Below are positions 44,715-54,343 of a stretch of DNA of 64,000 bases, piece after piece; within the stretch, counting starts at the first letter, position 1, and every line of letters starts with the position of its first letter. This stretch comes from Rhodanobacter sp. OK091 (GTDB lineage: Bacteria; Pseudomonadota; Gammaproteobacteria; Xanthomonadales; Rhodanobacteraceae). Location of the stretch: assembly GCF_900142825.1 (NCBI RefSeq), contig NZ_FRCH01000001.1, positions 744,001 to 808,000 on the forward strand. Reading direction: 5' to 3'. The position numbers were made by a program, and so were the translations under genes. The notes beneath the pieces were generated by a model. The model did not search any database and was not told where the DNA came from. It was given only the letters and a program-made list of their open reading frames with translations.

Positions 44715-45875
44715 TCAGGTTGGTCCAGGGCGTTTACATTGTTCGACGCGGCGGCGCATTGTATCGAGCTCCATTCGCATCGCTGCAACCAATTCCGCAT
44801 TCTGGTTGCCCATTGCCTCGACGTCCGTCTCGCCCAGAATGCGTTCGCCGCGTTCGCGCGCCGCGAGCATCTGGCCATTGCCCATCAGCGCATGGACAAA
44901 GAACGCCTCATGCAACAAGCGCATATGCGAATTCAACTGCGGTCCCATTTCTTGCTCGTACGGTATCTCCCCAGCCAACCGCATCGCTTGCACCGCAACT
45001 GCGGCGAGGTCGGGATCGGCCAGGGTCGGATCGTCATTCACCTCCTTGGAGTCGAACTGAGACAGTGCGATGGCAATTCCTGTCAGTTCCGACCATCTGC
45101 GTGACGGTTCCACTTTTGCCTCGCCCACAATGCCCATCATGCGCTCGGCATAGTCCAGGATGGCCCCCTGGTTCGCCTCCTGGTCCCGCATCAGCAATCT
45201 CAGCTTATAGAGACCGAACTCCAGTTCCAAATCCGGATTTTCTGCGACGGCCTCGTTGATGATCCCAAGCGCCGCTGCCGATTCCCCCTCCAGGTAGGGG
45301 GCTTCAAGTTTTTCATATACGCGCTTCCGCTCCCGTACTCTGCGGCGGGCCAAGGCATCCTCGTGCGCGGCTGCCGCGGCACCGATATCCCATTTTCCGT
45401 TAACGATCTTGGCGAGCGGCTCGTCGAGTTGTCCAGGATGTCCCATCCAGGCAATCTTCCCGGCTTTGTCCACGATAAACGCCTCTGGGAGACCCAGAGA
45501 ATAACTGGCATCGAACCAGCGTCGCGCCATCTCTCCCCCTTCTCGGCTGGCGCTTTGCTCCCGTGTCTTTTCGATGGCGATTCGATAGCCGATGTTATCG
45601 GACTGTCCGGCGACCAAGGTGCGCACCTTCTCCAGATCCGGATCTTTCACTGAAACGCCAATAACCTTCACTTGGGGATACTGCTCCTGCAATTTGGTCA
45701 GCAATGGAATGCATCCAATACAAGCGCCACACCAGCTGGCCCACAATTCCACTACGTATACATCCCCCGGCACCAGCTCGAAGACTGGTTCGCCCTTCAA
45801 GAACTCTTGCACCGCAAGCGGGGGCGCCGCGTCTCCCACCAGCAATTCCTGGATTCGGGCTTCAGCGGCTTTCAT
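44715..45875 (-). CDS. Thioredoxin-like (TlpA/redoxin) protein with long helical C-terminal half
   Basis: A 386-residue protein. Residues about 10-165 are a redoxin domain with the active site WASWCGAC (Cys49, Cys52) and an extra Cys55; the cis-Pro region is LGLPEAFIVDK. The remaining 200 residues are helical and charged, possibly TPR-like. No signal peptide or membrane anchor is visible at the N terminus, unusual for TlpA relatives, so it may act in the cytosol or the true start may be missed. It lies 123 bp after the gene for a Cys-rich secreted protein in the same direction. Confidence 0.75.
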   Translation of the reverse strand: MKAAEARIQELLVGDAAPPLAVQEFLKGEPVFELVPGDVYVVELWASWCGACIGCIPLLTKLQEQYPQVKVIGVSVKDPDLEKVRTLVAGQSDNIGYRIAIEKTREQSASREGGEMARRWFDASYSLGLPEAFIVDKAGKIAWMGHPGQLDEPLAKIVNGKWDIGAAAAAHEDALARRRVRERKRVYEKLEAPYLEGESAAALGIINEAVAENPDLELEFGLYKLRLLMRDQEANQGAILDYAERMMGIVGEAKVEPSRRWSELTGIAIALSQFDSKEVNDDPTLADPDLAAVAVQAMRLAGEIPYEQEMGPQLNSHMRLLHEAFFVHALMGNGQMLAARERGERILGETDVEAMGNQNAELVAAMRMELDTMRRRVEQCKRPGPT

Positions 45876-45998
45876 AACCTGGATTCCAATGAATATTCCA
45901 CGACCTGAAAAACATCCATTCGTGTCGTCTCATGAAAGGGGTTCAGTGTGCGCAATGCCCAGTGGGGCTTCTAGCAGTAAGCACGGATTCGGGTCTTC

Positions 45999-46901
45999 TC
46001 AGTTTATAGATCGGCACATGCCGAGTGGACACCTGCACCAATACCCGTAATAAATGCATGGCGATTGGGTCAAAAAATCATCACAAACGATCAACGGGCA
46101 AATCTGGATCTCAGCACTATAGGTGCTAACCGACGGTGATCTAACCATATCAACAAGAGCTGCACGATCAACTAGAGCTTCTTGATCATTTTTTGTTTGA
46201 ATTGGCGACGCAACGGGAGCAGGAATTTGCGAATTGTCCGCAAGAAAACTCACGCCGTTTACAACCGATTTCCCGCCATCTTTCGCAATCGAAAACAACC
46301 ATGCATTAGTATCGATGTTGATCTCGCCATTCAAGGTTTTTCCATGGTCAAGATCAAAAGCTATTTTCAGAGATTCGCGCCCCCGCGGCCCAATGGGTCC
46401 GGTCATCTGTAGATAGCTAACGCGACCATCATCGATTAGTACTGATATGCCAGACTCAAGAATCACTTGTTGCCCCATGACTGCCATGAACTCGTAAACT
46501 TGGGCATTTCCGCTGAAATCAAGCGGGCGCGATATCATCATCGGCACTCTTCCCAAGCTATCGACATTGCCGTATTCAAAACTTACAATTGTTGAAATGG
46601 GGTCGCCGAGCTTCGGCATGCGCCCCGAGGTGCAGTTGCCATAGGTACTACGTAGGCCATCAACTACACCAAAATCGATTCTGTATTTGAGCTTCGTTGG
46701 CAGCATCTCCATAACGGCGAAGCTGTCATGCACATCCAATTGAAGCATCTTGTTAGCCGGGTTGATGTTCACCGATACCGTGTTGGTCGCCTCCGGTCGC
46801 GTCTCTCCTAATTTGATATTGTTACCTGATGCTTCTGTATTAAACGCGAAGAACAATACCAGCAAGGACAATATCGGCTGCAGCCTACTTGGGAAAATCA
46901 T
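45999..46901 (-). CDS. Secreted protein of unknown function with six-cysteine C-terminal tail
   Basis: A 300-residue protein not recognised from any family. It has a signal peptide (RLQPILSLLVLFFAFNTEASG), a body rich in beta-strand-like segments with one Cys, and a tail in the last 34 residues with the spacing C-x4-C-x8-C-x6-C-x-C-x4-C. The six cysteines could make three disulfides. Base composition is clearly lower in GC than the neighbours, suggesting recent acquisition. The next gene downstream codes a thioredoxin-like protein. A role as an exported disulfide-rich factor is only a guess. Confidence 0.65.
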   Translation of the reverse strand: MIFPSRLQPILSLLVLFFAFNTEASGNNIKLGETRPEATNTVSVNINPANKMLQLDVHDSFAVMEMLPTKLKYRIDFGVVDGLRSTYGNCTSGRMPKLGDPISTIVSFEYGNVDSLGRVPMMISRPLDFSGNAQVYEFMAVMGQQVILESGISVLIDDGRVSYLQMTGPIGPRGRESLKIAFDLDHGKTLNGEINIDTNAWLFSIAKDGGKSVVNGVSFLADNSQIPAPVASPIQTKNDQEALVDRAALVDMVRSPSVSTYSAEIQICPLIVCDDFLTQSPCIYYGYWCRCPLGMCRSIN

Positions 46902-47249
46902 GACTCCTCCTCTGCACCGTTAATCGTGCACGATGTGTAATTTCCTAAAAACCGCTTGACCGCCTGAGACAGTGTCCTGTCCCACGATTTCCATCGTCAC
47001 ATATCCTTATTTGAACTACGTCACTCAACTTCTATGTCTGCGTTCGTATAAGATTAGGACGGTCCAGCAGGAGAATCCGGACATCGGGGCGCTAGGATCT
47101 GTCCTTAGTCTCAGTAAATCTTTGATTCTTAAGTCGGCGTAGGATGGGCCTTGGCCTGAGGTCACTGAGTTGCCGCCTCGCACCACAGATCGGATCAATG
47201 GTTTGTATTTGCCCCGATGCCAAGGCTACCGCCGCTCGCGAGCCATGGC
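46902..47249. other. Intergenic stretch, low in GC in its first half
   Basis: No gene, tRNA or clear repeat is seen. The part to about 47090 shares the lower GC of the Cys-rich protein gene and probably carries its promoter; the rest returns to the usual composition. I could not identify insertion-sequence ends. Confidence 0.5.
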
Positions 47250-47600
47250 TCAGCTGTTCTCGACACCCAGTCGCCAGGCACGGCCAATGTGCAGGATCGG
47301 GACACGACATACATCGAGCGCCGTGATCGTGAGCATTTTCCGGTCTGCAAACAGGATGCGGATATCCTGAAGACAGCCTCGCTCAGTGCTGATCGAAAGT
47401 ATGGACTGCCCGATGTAGCCGCCGGCGAGCGGCCCATCGAGCGCGGTACGGACCCAGCGGTTCGTGCCCGGCTGGGCCTGTTCGATCGAGACGACGGTAT
47501 CCTGCCCGTCGTTGATGAAGTTCACGTATCGCGCTCGTGTCATCGCGCACCCGGAAGCCAATGTCAACATCGCTCCCAGTAGAAAAATTATCTTGCCCAT
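47250..47600 (-). CDS. Small lipoprotein of unknown function
   Basis: A 116-residue protein with a lipoprotein signal (MGKIIFLLGAMLTLASGCAM). The mature part is short and beta-rich (RYVNFINDGQDTVVSIEQA, GYIGQSILSIS, ILFADRKMLTITALDVC) and has two further Cys. GGGAG lies 7 bp before the ATG, which decides the start over a longer open frame. No family is recognised. Confidence 0.7.
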   Translation of the reverse strand: MGKIIFLLGAMLTLASGCAMTRARYVNFINDGQDTVVSIEQAQPGTNRWVRTALDGPLAGGYIGQSILSISTERGCLQDIRILFADRKMLTITALDVCRVPILHIGRAWRLGVENS

Positions 47601-47704
47601 CTGAATGCTCCCGTATGGCACAGCCGTACCCGTCACCGCACGACGCGTGCGGTCTTCAAGTTCGGTAGATGAATTGGGCCGCTCAGCGCGCGGCCGGCGA
47701 CAGC

Positions 47705-48028
47705 CTAGCCGGGCCTGGAAAGCCGGTAATAGGCCAGTTGTCCCAGCGCGGTAGCGCCGATAATGAGCCCTGCTGAGGTCATGGAAAGGTCGCTCCAACC
47801 CAGCAGATTGGCGACGACAAGTCCGAGCCCCAGCGCCAACAACACCAGGCCCCAATGCAATGCCGCGGCCCGCCTGCGCTTGGCCTCAGCATCGACGAGC
47901 ATGCGTACTAGCTCTTCCGAGCCGCCACGATTGAACATCTGCCAGCGCAGCCTTGCATCGATCAATGCCTTGAAAATATAAGTCACACAGACGAATAGCA
48001 GGACCGGCACCACAATATGTTTGTCCAC
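47705..48028 (-). CDS. Small membrane protein, DUF6249-like
   Basis: A 107-residue protein with a GTG start preceded by GGAGAG at 5 bp. It has an N-terminal membrane helix (IVVPVLLFVCVTYIFKALI), a basic cytosolic segment (RLRWQMFNRGGSEELVRMLVDAEAKRRRAAA) and two more helices. I recognise the layout as DUF6249, found beside ECF sigma factors in Xanthomonadales. Here too it diverges from a sigma gene across an inverted repeat. Confidence 0.75.
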   Translation of the reverse strand: MDKHIVVPVLLFVCVTYIFKALIDARLRWQMFNRGGSEELVRMLVDAEAKRRRAAALHWGLVLLALGLGLVVANLLGWSDLSMTSAGLIIGATALGQLAYYRLSRPG

Positions 48029-48086
48029 TGAGACTCTCCAGACTCTGCAAACTGATGGTTGCCAAGTTAGATCGGGCGGCGGCCGA

Positions 48087-48115
48087 AACGGTTGCAAAAA
48101 AGATTTGCAACCGTT
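48087..48115. promoter_or_regulatory. Perfect 12-bp inverted repeat between divergent genes
   Basis: AACGGTTGCAAA (48087-48098) and TTTGCAACCGTT (48104-48115) with a 5-bp spacer. It is about 59 bp from the DUF6249-like start and 70 bp from the sigma-factor start. It could be an operator for both directions or a hairpin in either leader. Confidence 0.65.
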
Positions 48116-48184
48116 GTTTACCTTCCCCGGTCTACTGTTCATGATGATTCATCCGCAGCGACCACGGCTAACGCAGATCGCAGC

Positions 48185-48751
48185 ATGCATGACGACCAGA
48201 TAGCCGTAGCCGATGCGCTCGCCGGAAAACCCGGCGCCTTCGACGCCCTCATCAGGAACCATCAGCGACTTTGCTGGGATATCGTGTTCCGCCTTGTGCG
48301 GCATCCGGAGGACGCCCGGGATCTCTGCCAGGAAACATTCATCCGGGTACACCGCAGCCTGCCCGGCTATCGTTTCGAATCGACCCTGCGAACCTGGATC
48401 GGGCGGATCGCCTATAACGTGGCGATGAACCATCTGCAGCGCCGACGCGTGCCGACCATCTCTCTCACACACGACAACTCAGCCACCTTGCCGACGGAGG
48501 ACGTGGCCGACGACATAGATGTCGAAGCGTTCGCCTCCGACCGCGAGAGAGCGCTGCGCCTGCATGCCGCGATAGATGCATTGCCGCCATTGCAACGCAC
48601 GCTGTTGCTGCTTTATTACATGGACGAATGCTCGATATCCGACATCGCGGAAATCACCGGCCTGCCCCAAGGCACCGTCAAGAGTCATCTCTATCGAACC
48701 AGGCTGAATCTGCGCGCCACCCTGGAGCGCTCGCTCGGAGAAATTCCATGA
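48185..48751 (+). CDS. ECF sigma factor, RpoE-like
   Basis: Extracytoplasmic-function sigma factor of 188 residues. Region 2 is at FDALIRNHQRLCWDIVFRLVRHPEDARDLCQETFIRVHRSL with FESTLRTWIGRIAYNVAMNHLQRRR; region 4 is at LHAAIDALPPLQRTLLLLYYMDECSISDIAEITGLPQGTVKSHLYR. ATG 48185 is the likely start; a longer frame begins inside the inverted repeat. Its stop overlaps the next gene as ATGA, the usual link to an anti-sigma or membrane partner. Confidence 0.9.
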   Translation: MHDDQIAVADALAGKPGAFDALIRNHQRLCWDIVFRLVRHPEDARDLCQETFIRVHRSLPGYRFESTLRTWIGRIAYNVAMNHLQRRRVPTISLTHDNSATLPTEDVADDIDVEAFASDRERALRLHAAIDALPPLQRTLLLLYYMDECSISDIAEITGLPQGTVKSHLYRTRLNLRATLERSLGEIP

Positions 48752-49182
48752 ACCCGCAACACCCCGAAGATGACATCGACCGCGCCGAGTGGCAGGCGCA
48801 GGAACTGGGCCTCGCGCATTCACGACAAGCTGTCGATGGCAGAACGGACGATCCGCTGGTGGAACGCTATCGCTACATCGCCGATAGGCTGGCACGCCCC
48901 GCCCCGATGGGCTTGCCGCAGTCGTTCGTCAGCGACACATCGCATCTGATCGCGACCGGCCAGCCAGCGTTGGAGACTGCCACGCTCCGCTATGAACAAC
49001 GGATGCGACTGGGTTTCCTCGCCATGCTCGGCGCCACCGCAGCAGGCTGCTGCATCGTTTTCGGCACGCGCTGGATTGAGGCGGCGCTGCCGCTCCTCGC
49101 ACTGGCCGGCCAGGTGCCTGGCTGGCTCGTCCTGGTGGTCGCATGCGTCGGAGTCTCGGCGTTGCTTCCGCACAAGACCTAA
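48748..49182 (+). CDS. Membrane protein paired with the ECF sigma factor, possible anti-sigma factor
   Basis: A 144-residue protein with a hydrophilic N-terminal half of about 85 residues and two C-terminal membrane helices (LGFLAMLGATAAGCCIVFG, LVLVVACVGVSALL). No ZAS (HxxxCxxC) motif is present, so it is not a classic zinc anti-sigma. The ATGA overlap with the sigma gene and the soluble-then-membrane layout are the only support for an anti-sigma role. Confidence 0.65.
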   Translation: MNPQHPEDDIDRAEWQAQELGLAHSRQAVDGRTDDPLVERYRYIADRLARPAPMGLPQSFVSDTSHLIATGQPALETATLRYEQRMRLGFLAMLGATAAGCCIVFGTRWIEAALPLLALAGQVPGWLVLVVACVGVSALLPHKT

Positions 49183-49264
49183 GTCCCGCTGGGTAGAACG
49201 ACCGGCGGCTTCGCCTCGGCCGACAATATCGGGCTTGATGCAGCCTCGACCGCATGTCGGTCAC

Positions 49265-51079
49265 TCATGCCTGCGCGTTGATCACCGCCAGGAAATCCCG
49301 ACCGTAACGCTTGAGCTTGGCTTCGCCGACGCCGCTGATGGTCGCCAGTTCGTCCTCGTTGGCCGGCAGCGCGCGCAGCATCGCCAGCAAGGTGGCATCG
49401 TGGAATACCACGTACGGCGGCACCCCATGCTGCCTGGCCAGTTGCGTGCGCAGAGCGCGCAATTCGTCCCACATCGACTGCTCGTAGGCTTCGATGCCCA
49501 GACTGCCTCCGGTGACGGTCTTGCTGTCGCGGCGACGGCGGCTGCCGCGCTCGGGCCGCGCATCCTCGCGCAGCTTCACCGGCTGGTTGCCGCTGAGCAC
49601 GGCGCGGCTGGCAGCGGTGAGGCGCAGCGTGCCGAAGCCTTCGGCGTCGGCTTCCAGCAGGCCGGCGGCAAGCAGTTGGCGGAACACCGAACGCCACTGC
49701 TTCTCGTCCATCTCGGCACCGATGCCGAACGTGCTCAGTTGATGATGATGCAGGCCGAGCACGCGTTCGGTTTCCTCGCCGCGCAAGATGTCGATGACAT
49801 GACCGGAGCCGAAGCGCTGCCCGCTGCGATAGACGGCGGACAACGCTTTCTGCGCCGGCACGGTGGCGTCCCAGGTCTTCGGCGGCGCGATGCAGTTGTC
49901 GCAATGGCCGCAGGGGCCAGGATAGGTTTCGCCGAACGTGCCCAGCAGCAGTTCGCGGCGGCAACCGGTGGCTTCGGCATAGGCCAGCAGCGACTCCAGC
50001 TTCTGCCGTTCGACCCGCTTGCGCTCGTCGGCCGATTCGGACTGCGCGATCATCTGGCTCATGGTGACCACGTCGGACAAGCCGTAAATCATCCATGCCT
50101 CGGCCGGCAGGCTGTCGCGGCCGGCGCGGCCGGTCTCCTGGTAATAGCCTTCGATGCTGCGCGGCAGGTCCAGGTGCGCCACGAAACGCACGTCGGGCTT
50201 GTCGATGCCCATGCCGAACGCGACCGTGGCGACCATCACTACGCCGTCCTCGCGCAGGAAACGTTTCTGGTTCTTCGCGCGGGTCGGCGCGTCGAGGCCG
50301 GCGTGATACGGCAACGCCTCGACGCCTGCTTCCGCCAGCCATTCGGCGGTGTCGTCCACCTTCTTGCGGCTCAGGCAGTACACGATGCCGGACTCGCCCT
50401 GGTGTCCCTGCAGGAACTCGGTCAGCTGGCGCTTGGCGTTGTGGCGCAGGCCGACCCGGTAGCCGATGTTCGGCCGGTCGAAACTGGAAACGAATTGGCG
50501 AGCGTTCTGCAGCGACAGGCGCTCGACGATTTCCTCGCGCGTGCGCGGATCGGCAGTGGCGGTAAGCGCGATTCGCGGCACTTGCGGGAAACGCTGGTGC
50601 AGGATCGCCAGCTCGCGGTATTCCGGGCGGAAATCGTGGCCCCACTGCGACACGCAATGCGCCTCGTCGATCGCGAACAGCGCCACCTCGGTGCGTTCCA
50701 GCTGGCCGAGGAAGCGTTGGGTCAGCAACCGCTCCGGCGCCACGTAAAGCAGGTTCAGTTCGCCGGCCAGCAGCTGCCGCTCCACTTCGCGCTGCTCTTC
50801 GGCGCCGAGGCTGGAGTTGAGATAGGCGGCGGCCACGCCGGCCTCGCGCAGCGCGTCGACCTGATCCTGCATCAGCGCGATCAGCGGCGACACCACGATG
50901 CCGGTGCCTTGCCGCAGCAGCGCGGGAATCTGGTAGCACAGCGACTTGCCGCCGCCGGTCGGCATCAGCACCAGCGCGTCACCACCTTCGCTCAGGTGCT
51001 CGACGACGGCCTGTTGCTGGCCGCGGAAACTGGGATAACCGAAAACGCTTTGCAGCAGGTCGAGAGGTGTGGAATGCAT
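49265..51079 (-). CDS. recQ: ATP-dependent DNA helicase RecQ
   Basis: 3'-5' helicase of 604 residues acting in recombination and fork repair. It has the Q-motif FRGQQQAVV, Walker A MPTGGGKS, the DEAH box [18 protein letters not shown], motif [17 protein letters not shown] and QETGRAGRD, the zinc-binding cysteines ([20 protein letters not shown]), the RQC domain and a C-terminal HRDC domain ending [16 protein letters not shown]. The start at ATG 51079 (or 51088) lacks a strong ribosome site. Confidence 0.95.
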   Translation of the reverse strand: MHSTPLDLLQSVFGYPSFRGQQQAVVEHLSEGGDALVLMPTGGGKSLCYQIPALLRQGTGIVVSPLIALMQDQVDALREAGVAAAYLNSSLGAEEQREVERQLLAGELNLLYVAPERLLTQRFLGQLERTEVALFAIDEAHCVSQWGHDFRPEYRELAILHQRFPQVPRIALTATADPRTREEIVERLSLQNARQFVSSFDRPNIGYRVGLRHNAKRQLTEFLQGHQGESGIVYCLSRKKVDDTAEWLAEAGVEALPYHAGLDAPTRAKNQKRFLREDGVVMVATVAFGMGIDKPDVRFVAHLDLPRSIEGYYQETGRAGRDSLPAEAWMIYGLSDVVTMSQMIAQSESADERKRVERQKLESLLAYAEATGCRRELLLGTFGETYPGPCGHCDNCIAPPKTWDATVPAQKALSAVYRSGQRFGSGHVIDILRGEETERVLGLHHHQLSTFGIGAEMDEKQWRSVFRQLLAAGLLEADAEGFGTLRLTAASRAVLSGNQPVKLREDARPERGSRRRRDSKTVTGGSLGIEAYEQSMWDELRALRTQLARQHGVPPYVVFHDATLLAMLRALPANEDELATISGVGEAKLKRYGRDFLAVINAQA

Positions 51080-51197
51080 GACGCACATGCTAGCAAAACG
51101 GCGGACCGCACTTATTGGCGGCCCGCCGTTTCCATCCTGCACCTACAAACAATGGCGGTATCAGCCGGACAGCAAACCTGCCCGGCGTCGTCCGCGA

Positions 51198-53726
51198 TCA
51201 GAACTTGAAGTCGAGCCGCGCATAGTAATAGCCACCGTTGATCCCGAACGGCAACGTCTCCCAACCATAGGTGAAACCGAGTTGAGGGAACGGTGCTCCG
51301 GTTTTCGGATCCCAGTGATCAGGATAGGTGTCGAACACATTGTCCGCACCCACCACTATCCGCGCACTCTTCGAGAAGCGGTAACCCACCGCCACATCGG
51401 TAAGCCACTTGCCGCTCCAGGTCTGCTTGACGCCAGGGGTGAACCCCTGCCCGGTGACAGGGCCAAACCAGTTGTCGCGCAACGTGAATTCCCAAGGCCC
51501 GGTGTGATACACGCCTTGAAGCACGTGATGCACACGTGGCTGACCTTGCTCGATCAAGGTGACTTGGGTGTCGTCGAACAAGGCCGTCGGAGACAAGATG
51601 GTCGACTGCGACTTGCGGTTGGTGACCCGCGTCTTGTTGTAGTTGAGCAAGGCAGTAAGGTCGAGGTTGTCTGCACCGTCGAATGTGTACCCCTTTTCCA
51701 GCACCACGCTGGCACCCTTGGTGCTGGTATCGATCGCATTGGTAAAGAACAGCACCTGCCCTACGCCGATCGGATCCAGGATCGCGCGAATCGGGCAGTT
51801 GCCATTGCCGCTTGCGCATGGCTGGCCGTCTGTTCCAGTGCTCTCGGGCACGATATTGCTGGAGAAAACAATACGGTTCTTGATGTCGATCTTGAACACA
51901 TCGAGGGTCGCCGTGAAGTCGTTGCCCGGCTTGTAAACCAGGCCCAACGTACCGCTGCGGGAGGTCTCCTGCTTCAAGGGCTGGATGCCGAAGGCTCGCG
52001 TGACAGGGCTATCCTGACGGGCGGTCAACGTGTCCACCAATACGCCTTGCGGGTTGAGATTGGTCGAACGCTGGCTGTAGAACATCTGCTGCACGCCAGG
52101 GGCCCGAAAGCCGGTGGCGAGTGTGCCGCGCACCGCAAAGCTGTCCGTGGCATCGAAACGTGCCGAAAGCTTGCCGGTAGTGGTGGCCCCGAAATCCGAA
52201 TATTTCTCGAAACGCGCCGCCGCACCGAGCAGCAGGCGTTTGGTAACCTGCGATTCGGCATCGAGGTAGAACGCCCAGCTATGCCGGCCGTCGTTTACCG
52301 CTTCCGTCGGCGAGAACCCCGGAAAGCCCTGCATGCCCGGCTGCGCAATCGCCCCGGTCTGGCCATAGATAGGAATGGCGCGATTGTTGGTGCGGCCGTA
52401 GGCATAGGACACCGGATCACCCGGCGTAATCGCGTAGTCGTCTTTGCGCCATTCCAGGCCGCTTGCCAGGCTCAACTTGTCGTTGCCGATACCCCAGTCG
52501 ATCGGGCCGCGAAGGTCGAGGTTGAACGTGGTTTCGGTGAGCTGCAGCGTGCCGGTGTTGGCGGTGGTCGGCGAACTGGCATAGATGCCGGCAGCAGGAT
52601 TGGCCGGATTCAGCGGCTCATACCACCAGCTGACGTTGACCGAATGGGCCTCGTCGAAACCAAAGTGACTGCGGCCTCGGTTAAGCGACACGTCCATGTC
52701 CCATTCCGCCACAAGCGGCATGCGGTAACCCACCGCCAGCGAGGCGTCCTTCACCGTGGTCACGATGTTCGGAAGAAAACCATTTGGATAAAGCGCTGGC
52801 ACCGTGCGATTGTCCCCAGCCGAGCGGAAAAAGCCGTATGAACTGCCATCGCGCTTGGACACGCCACCAAACCAGTACAACTCACCCTTGCCCATCGGCA
52901 GACCACCGTTGAGCCAGAAGTAGGCATCGGTGGCTTCCGCGTCGCCCAATCGCTGGGTGACGCGCGGTGGATTCACTCGCAGCGAATCCACGCCCGCACG
53001 GTTGGTTTCACCACGCTTGCGGTACTCCAGACTGAGGTCGAGGTAGCCATCCTTGCCCAGTCGCAGACCTGTGTTGACGCTGCCATGGCGCACCAGACCG
53101 TCACCTTTGTAGGTCTGCCCACCCTCCAGCGACACGCTGGTTTCTCCCACTTGCTTCTTCAGCACGATATTGATCACGCCCGAAATGGCATCGGAGCCGT
53201 ACTGAGCAGCTGCACCGTCACGCAGTACCTCGATCCGCTCGATCGCCGAGATCGGGATCGCATTGATGTCAGTGCCGGCGGAGCCGCGGCCGATGGTTTG
53301 CTGCACGTTCACCAACGCCTGCTGATGCCGGCGCTTGCCATTGACCAGTACCAACACCTGATCCGGCCCAAGCCCGCGCAGCGTCGCCGGACGAATGATG
53401 TCCGTGCCGTCGCTGACAAAGGTTCGCGAAAAATTGAAGCTGGGCTCCAACATCTGCAGCGCCTGCCCAACTTCCATCACGCCGGCATTCTCCAGCTGTT
53501 CGCGACTGATCACGTCAACCGGCGCGGGAGTCTCCGCAGCAGTCCGATCTTTCGCGCGGGAGCCGATCACCTGAACACTCTCCAGCGACGTGACCTTCTC
53601 TTTCGCTGGCGTCGTGTCTTGCGCCCCGACCGGCAAGCTCAGGGCAAATGCCACCGATGCCGCACACACATTGACCATAGCGAATCCGGCACGACCGCCC
53701 GGACGCTTGCGTTGACGCTGTGACAT
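51198..53726 (-). CDS. TonB-dependent receptor
   Basis: Outer-membrane receptor of 842 residues. A signal peptide with a long basic lead ends near LPVGAQD; a TonB-box-like SLESVQVIGSRAK, a plug with VNGKRRHQQALVN and IERIEVLRDGAAAQYGSDAISGVINIVLKK, and a barrel closing with YYYARLDFKF follow. GGGGAGAAAA precedes ATG 53726. There is no adjacent glycosidase or siderophore gene, and its upstream gap (53727-53982) shows neither operator family, so the ligand is open. Confidence 0.9.
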   Translation of the reverse strand: MSQRQRKRPGGRAGFAMVNVCAASVAFALSLPVGAQDTTPAKEKVTSLESVQVIGSRAKDRTAAETPAPVDVISREQLENAGVMEVGQALQMLEPSFNFSRTFVSDGTDIIRPATLRGLGPDQVLVLVNGKRRHQQALVNVQQTIGRGSAGTDINAIPISAIERIEVLRDGAAAQYGSDAISGVINIVLKKQVGETSVSLEGGQTYKGDGLVRHGSVNTGLRLGKDGYLDLSLEYRKRGETNRAGVDSLRVNPPRVTQRLGDAEATDAYFWLNGGLPMGKGELYWFGGVSKRDGSSYGFFRSAGDNRTVPALYPNGFLPNIVTTVKDASLAVGYRMPLVAEWDMDVSLNRGRSHFGFDEAHSVNVSWWYEPLNPANPAAGIYASSPTTANTGTLQLTETTFNLDLRGPIDWGIGNDKLSLASGLEWRKDDYAITPGDPVSYAYGRTNNRAIPIYGQTGAIAQPGMQGFPGFSPTEAVNDGRHSWAFYLDAESQVTKRLLLGAAARFEKYSDFGATTTGKLSARFDATDSFAVRGTLATGFRAPGVQQMFYSQRSTNLNPQGVLVDTLTARQDSPVTRAFGIQPLKQETSRSGTLGLVYKPGNDFTATLDVFKIDIKNRIVFSSNIVPESTGTDGQPCASGNGNCPIRAILDPIGVGQVLFFTNAIDTSTKGASVVLEKGYTFDGADNLDLTALLNYNKTRVTNRKSQSTILSPTALFDDTQVTLIEQGQPRVHHVLQGVYHTGPWEFTLRDNWFGPVTGQGFTPGVKQTWSGKWLTDVAVGYRFSKSARIVVGADNVFDTYPDHWDPKTGAPFPQLGFTYGWETLPFGINGGYYYARLDFKF

Positions 53727-53982
53727 GAATTTTCTCCCCAACACTGATTGGTGTAGCCGTCACGCGACGGCCGCAACCGGCACCCCAGGACCTCCCCATC
53801 CCCGTGTCACAGACGTCATCGCAAACACGAGCGCGCTAATGTGCTCGATTGGACGTCTGGACGTCTTTTTCATATCGACAGATCCAGCCCCCCAGCCGGA
53901 TCCGTCATTGCAGTGCTCTGAAAAAACTGTGCGCCACCATTCATCGCTTTGTCAACACGCACGGGTGATGACTGGCATACGC

Positions 53983-54327
53983 TCACCCACCCGGCATGCC
54001 CCACAATGCGTGATCGAGATCACCATCGAGGCCGAACCGCGACAGCGGCACCCGGCCGTTCTTCACCTCGACGCCTTCTGCGCGCAGCAACCGGGACTGT
54101 TCACGAAATCCGCGACTGCCCGGCGGCATCGCGATATGGCCGCTGGAACGCAGTACGCGGTACCACGGCAACAGCAGGCCGTCCGGAACTTCGCCGAGCA
54201 GCCGGCCGACCAGGCGCGCGCGCCCTGGCAGCCCCGCACGGGCGGCGATGGCGCCATAGCTGGCGACGCGGCCAGGCGGAATCGCGGCGATGGCGGCGTA
54301 GATGCGGGTGGCGACATCATCATTCAT
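53983..54327 (-). CDS. Alkyltransferase-like protein (ATL), MGMT family without the active Cys
   Basis: DNA-binding protein of 114 residues with the MGMT C-terminal fold (IPPGRVASYGAIAARAGLPGRARLVGRLL). The reactive PCHRV of true alkyltransferases is replaced by PWYRV (Trp55). ATL proteins bind O6-alkylguanine and flag it for nucleotide-excision repair without repairing it themselves. The length, about 110, is right for the family. It is divergent from the gene at 54465. Confidence 0.9.
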   Translation of the reverse strand: MNDDVATRIYAAIAAIPPGRVASYGAIAARAGLPGRARLVGRLLGEVPDGLLLPWYRVLRSSGHIAMPPGSRGFREQSRLLRAEGVEVKNGRVPLSRFGLDGDLDHALWGMPGG

Positions 54328-54343
54328 GCGGATTCATTCCGGA

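Noticed and set aside
46902-47249. Possible insertion-sequence remnant in the low-GC gap
   Set aside because: No transposase segment, terminal inverted repeats or target duplication could be found by eye.
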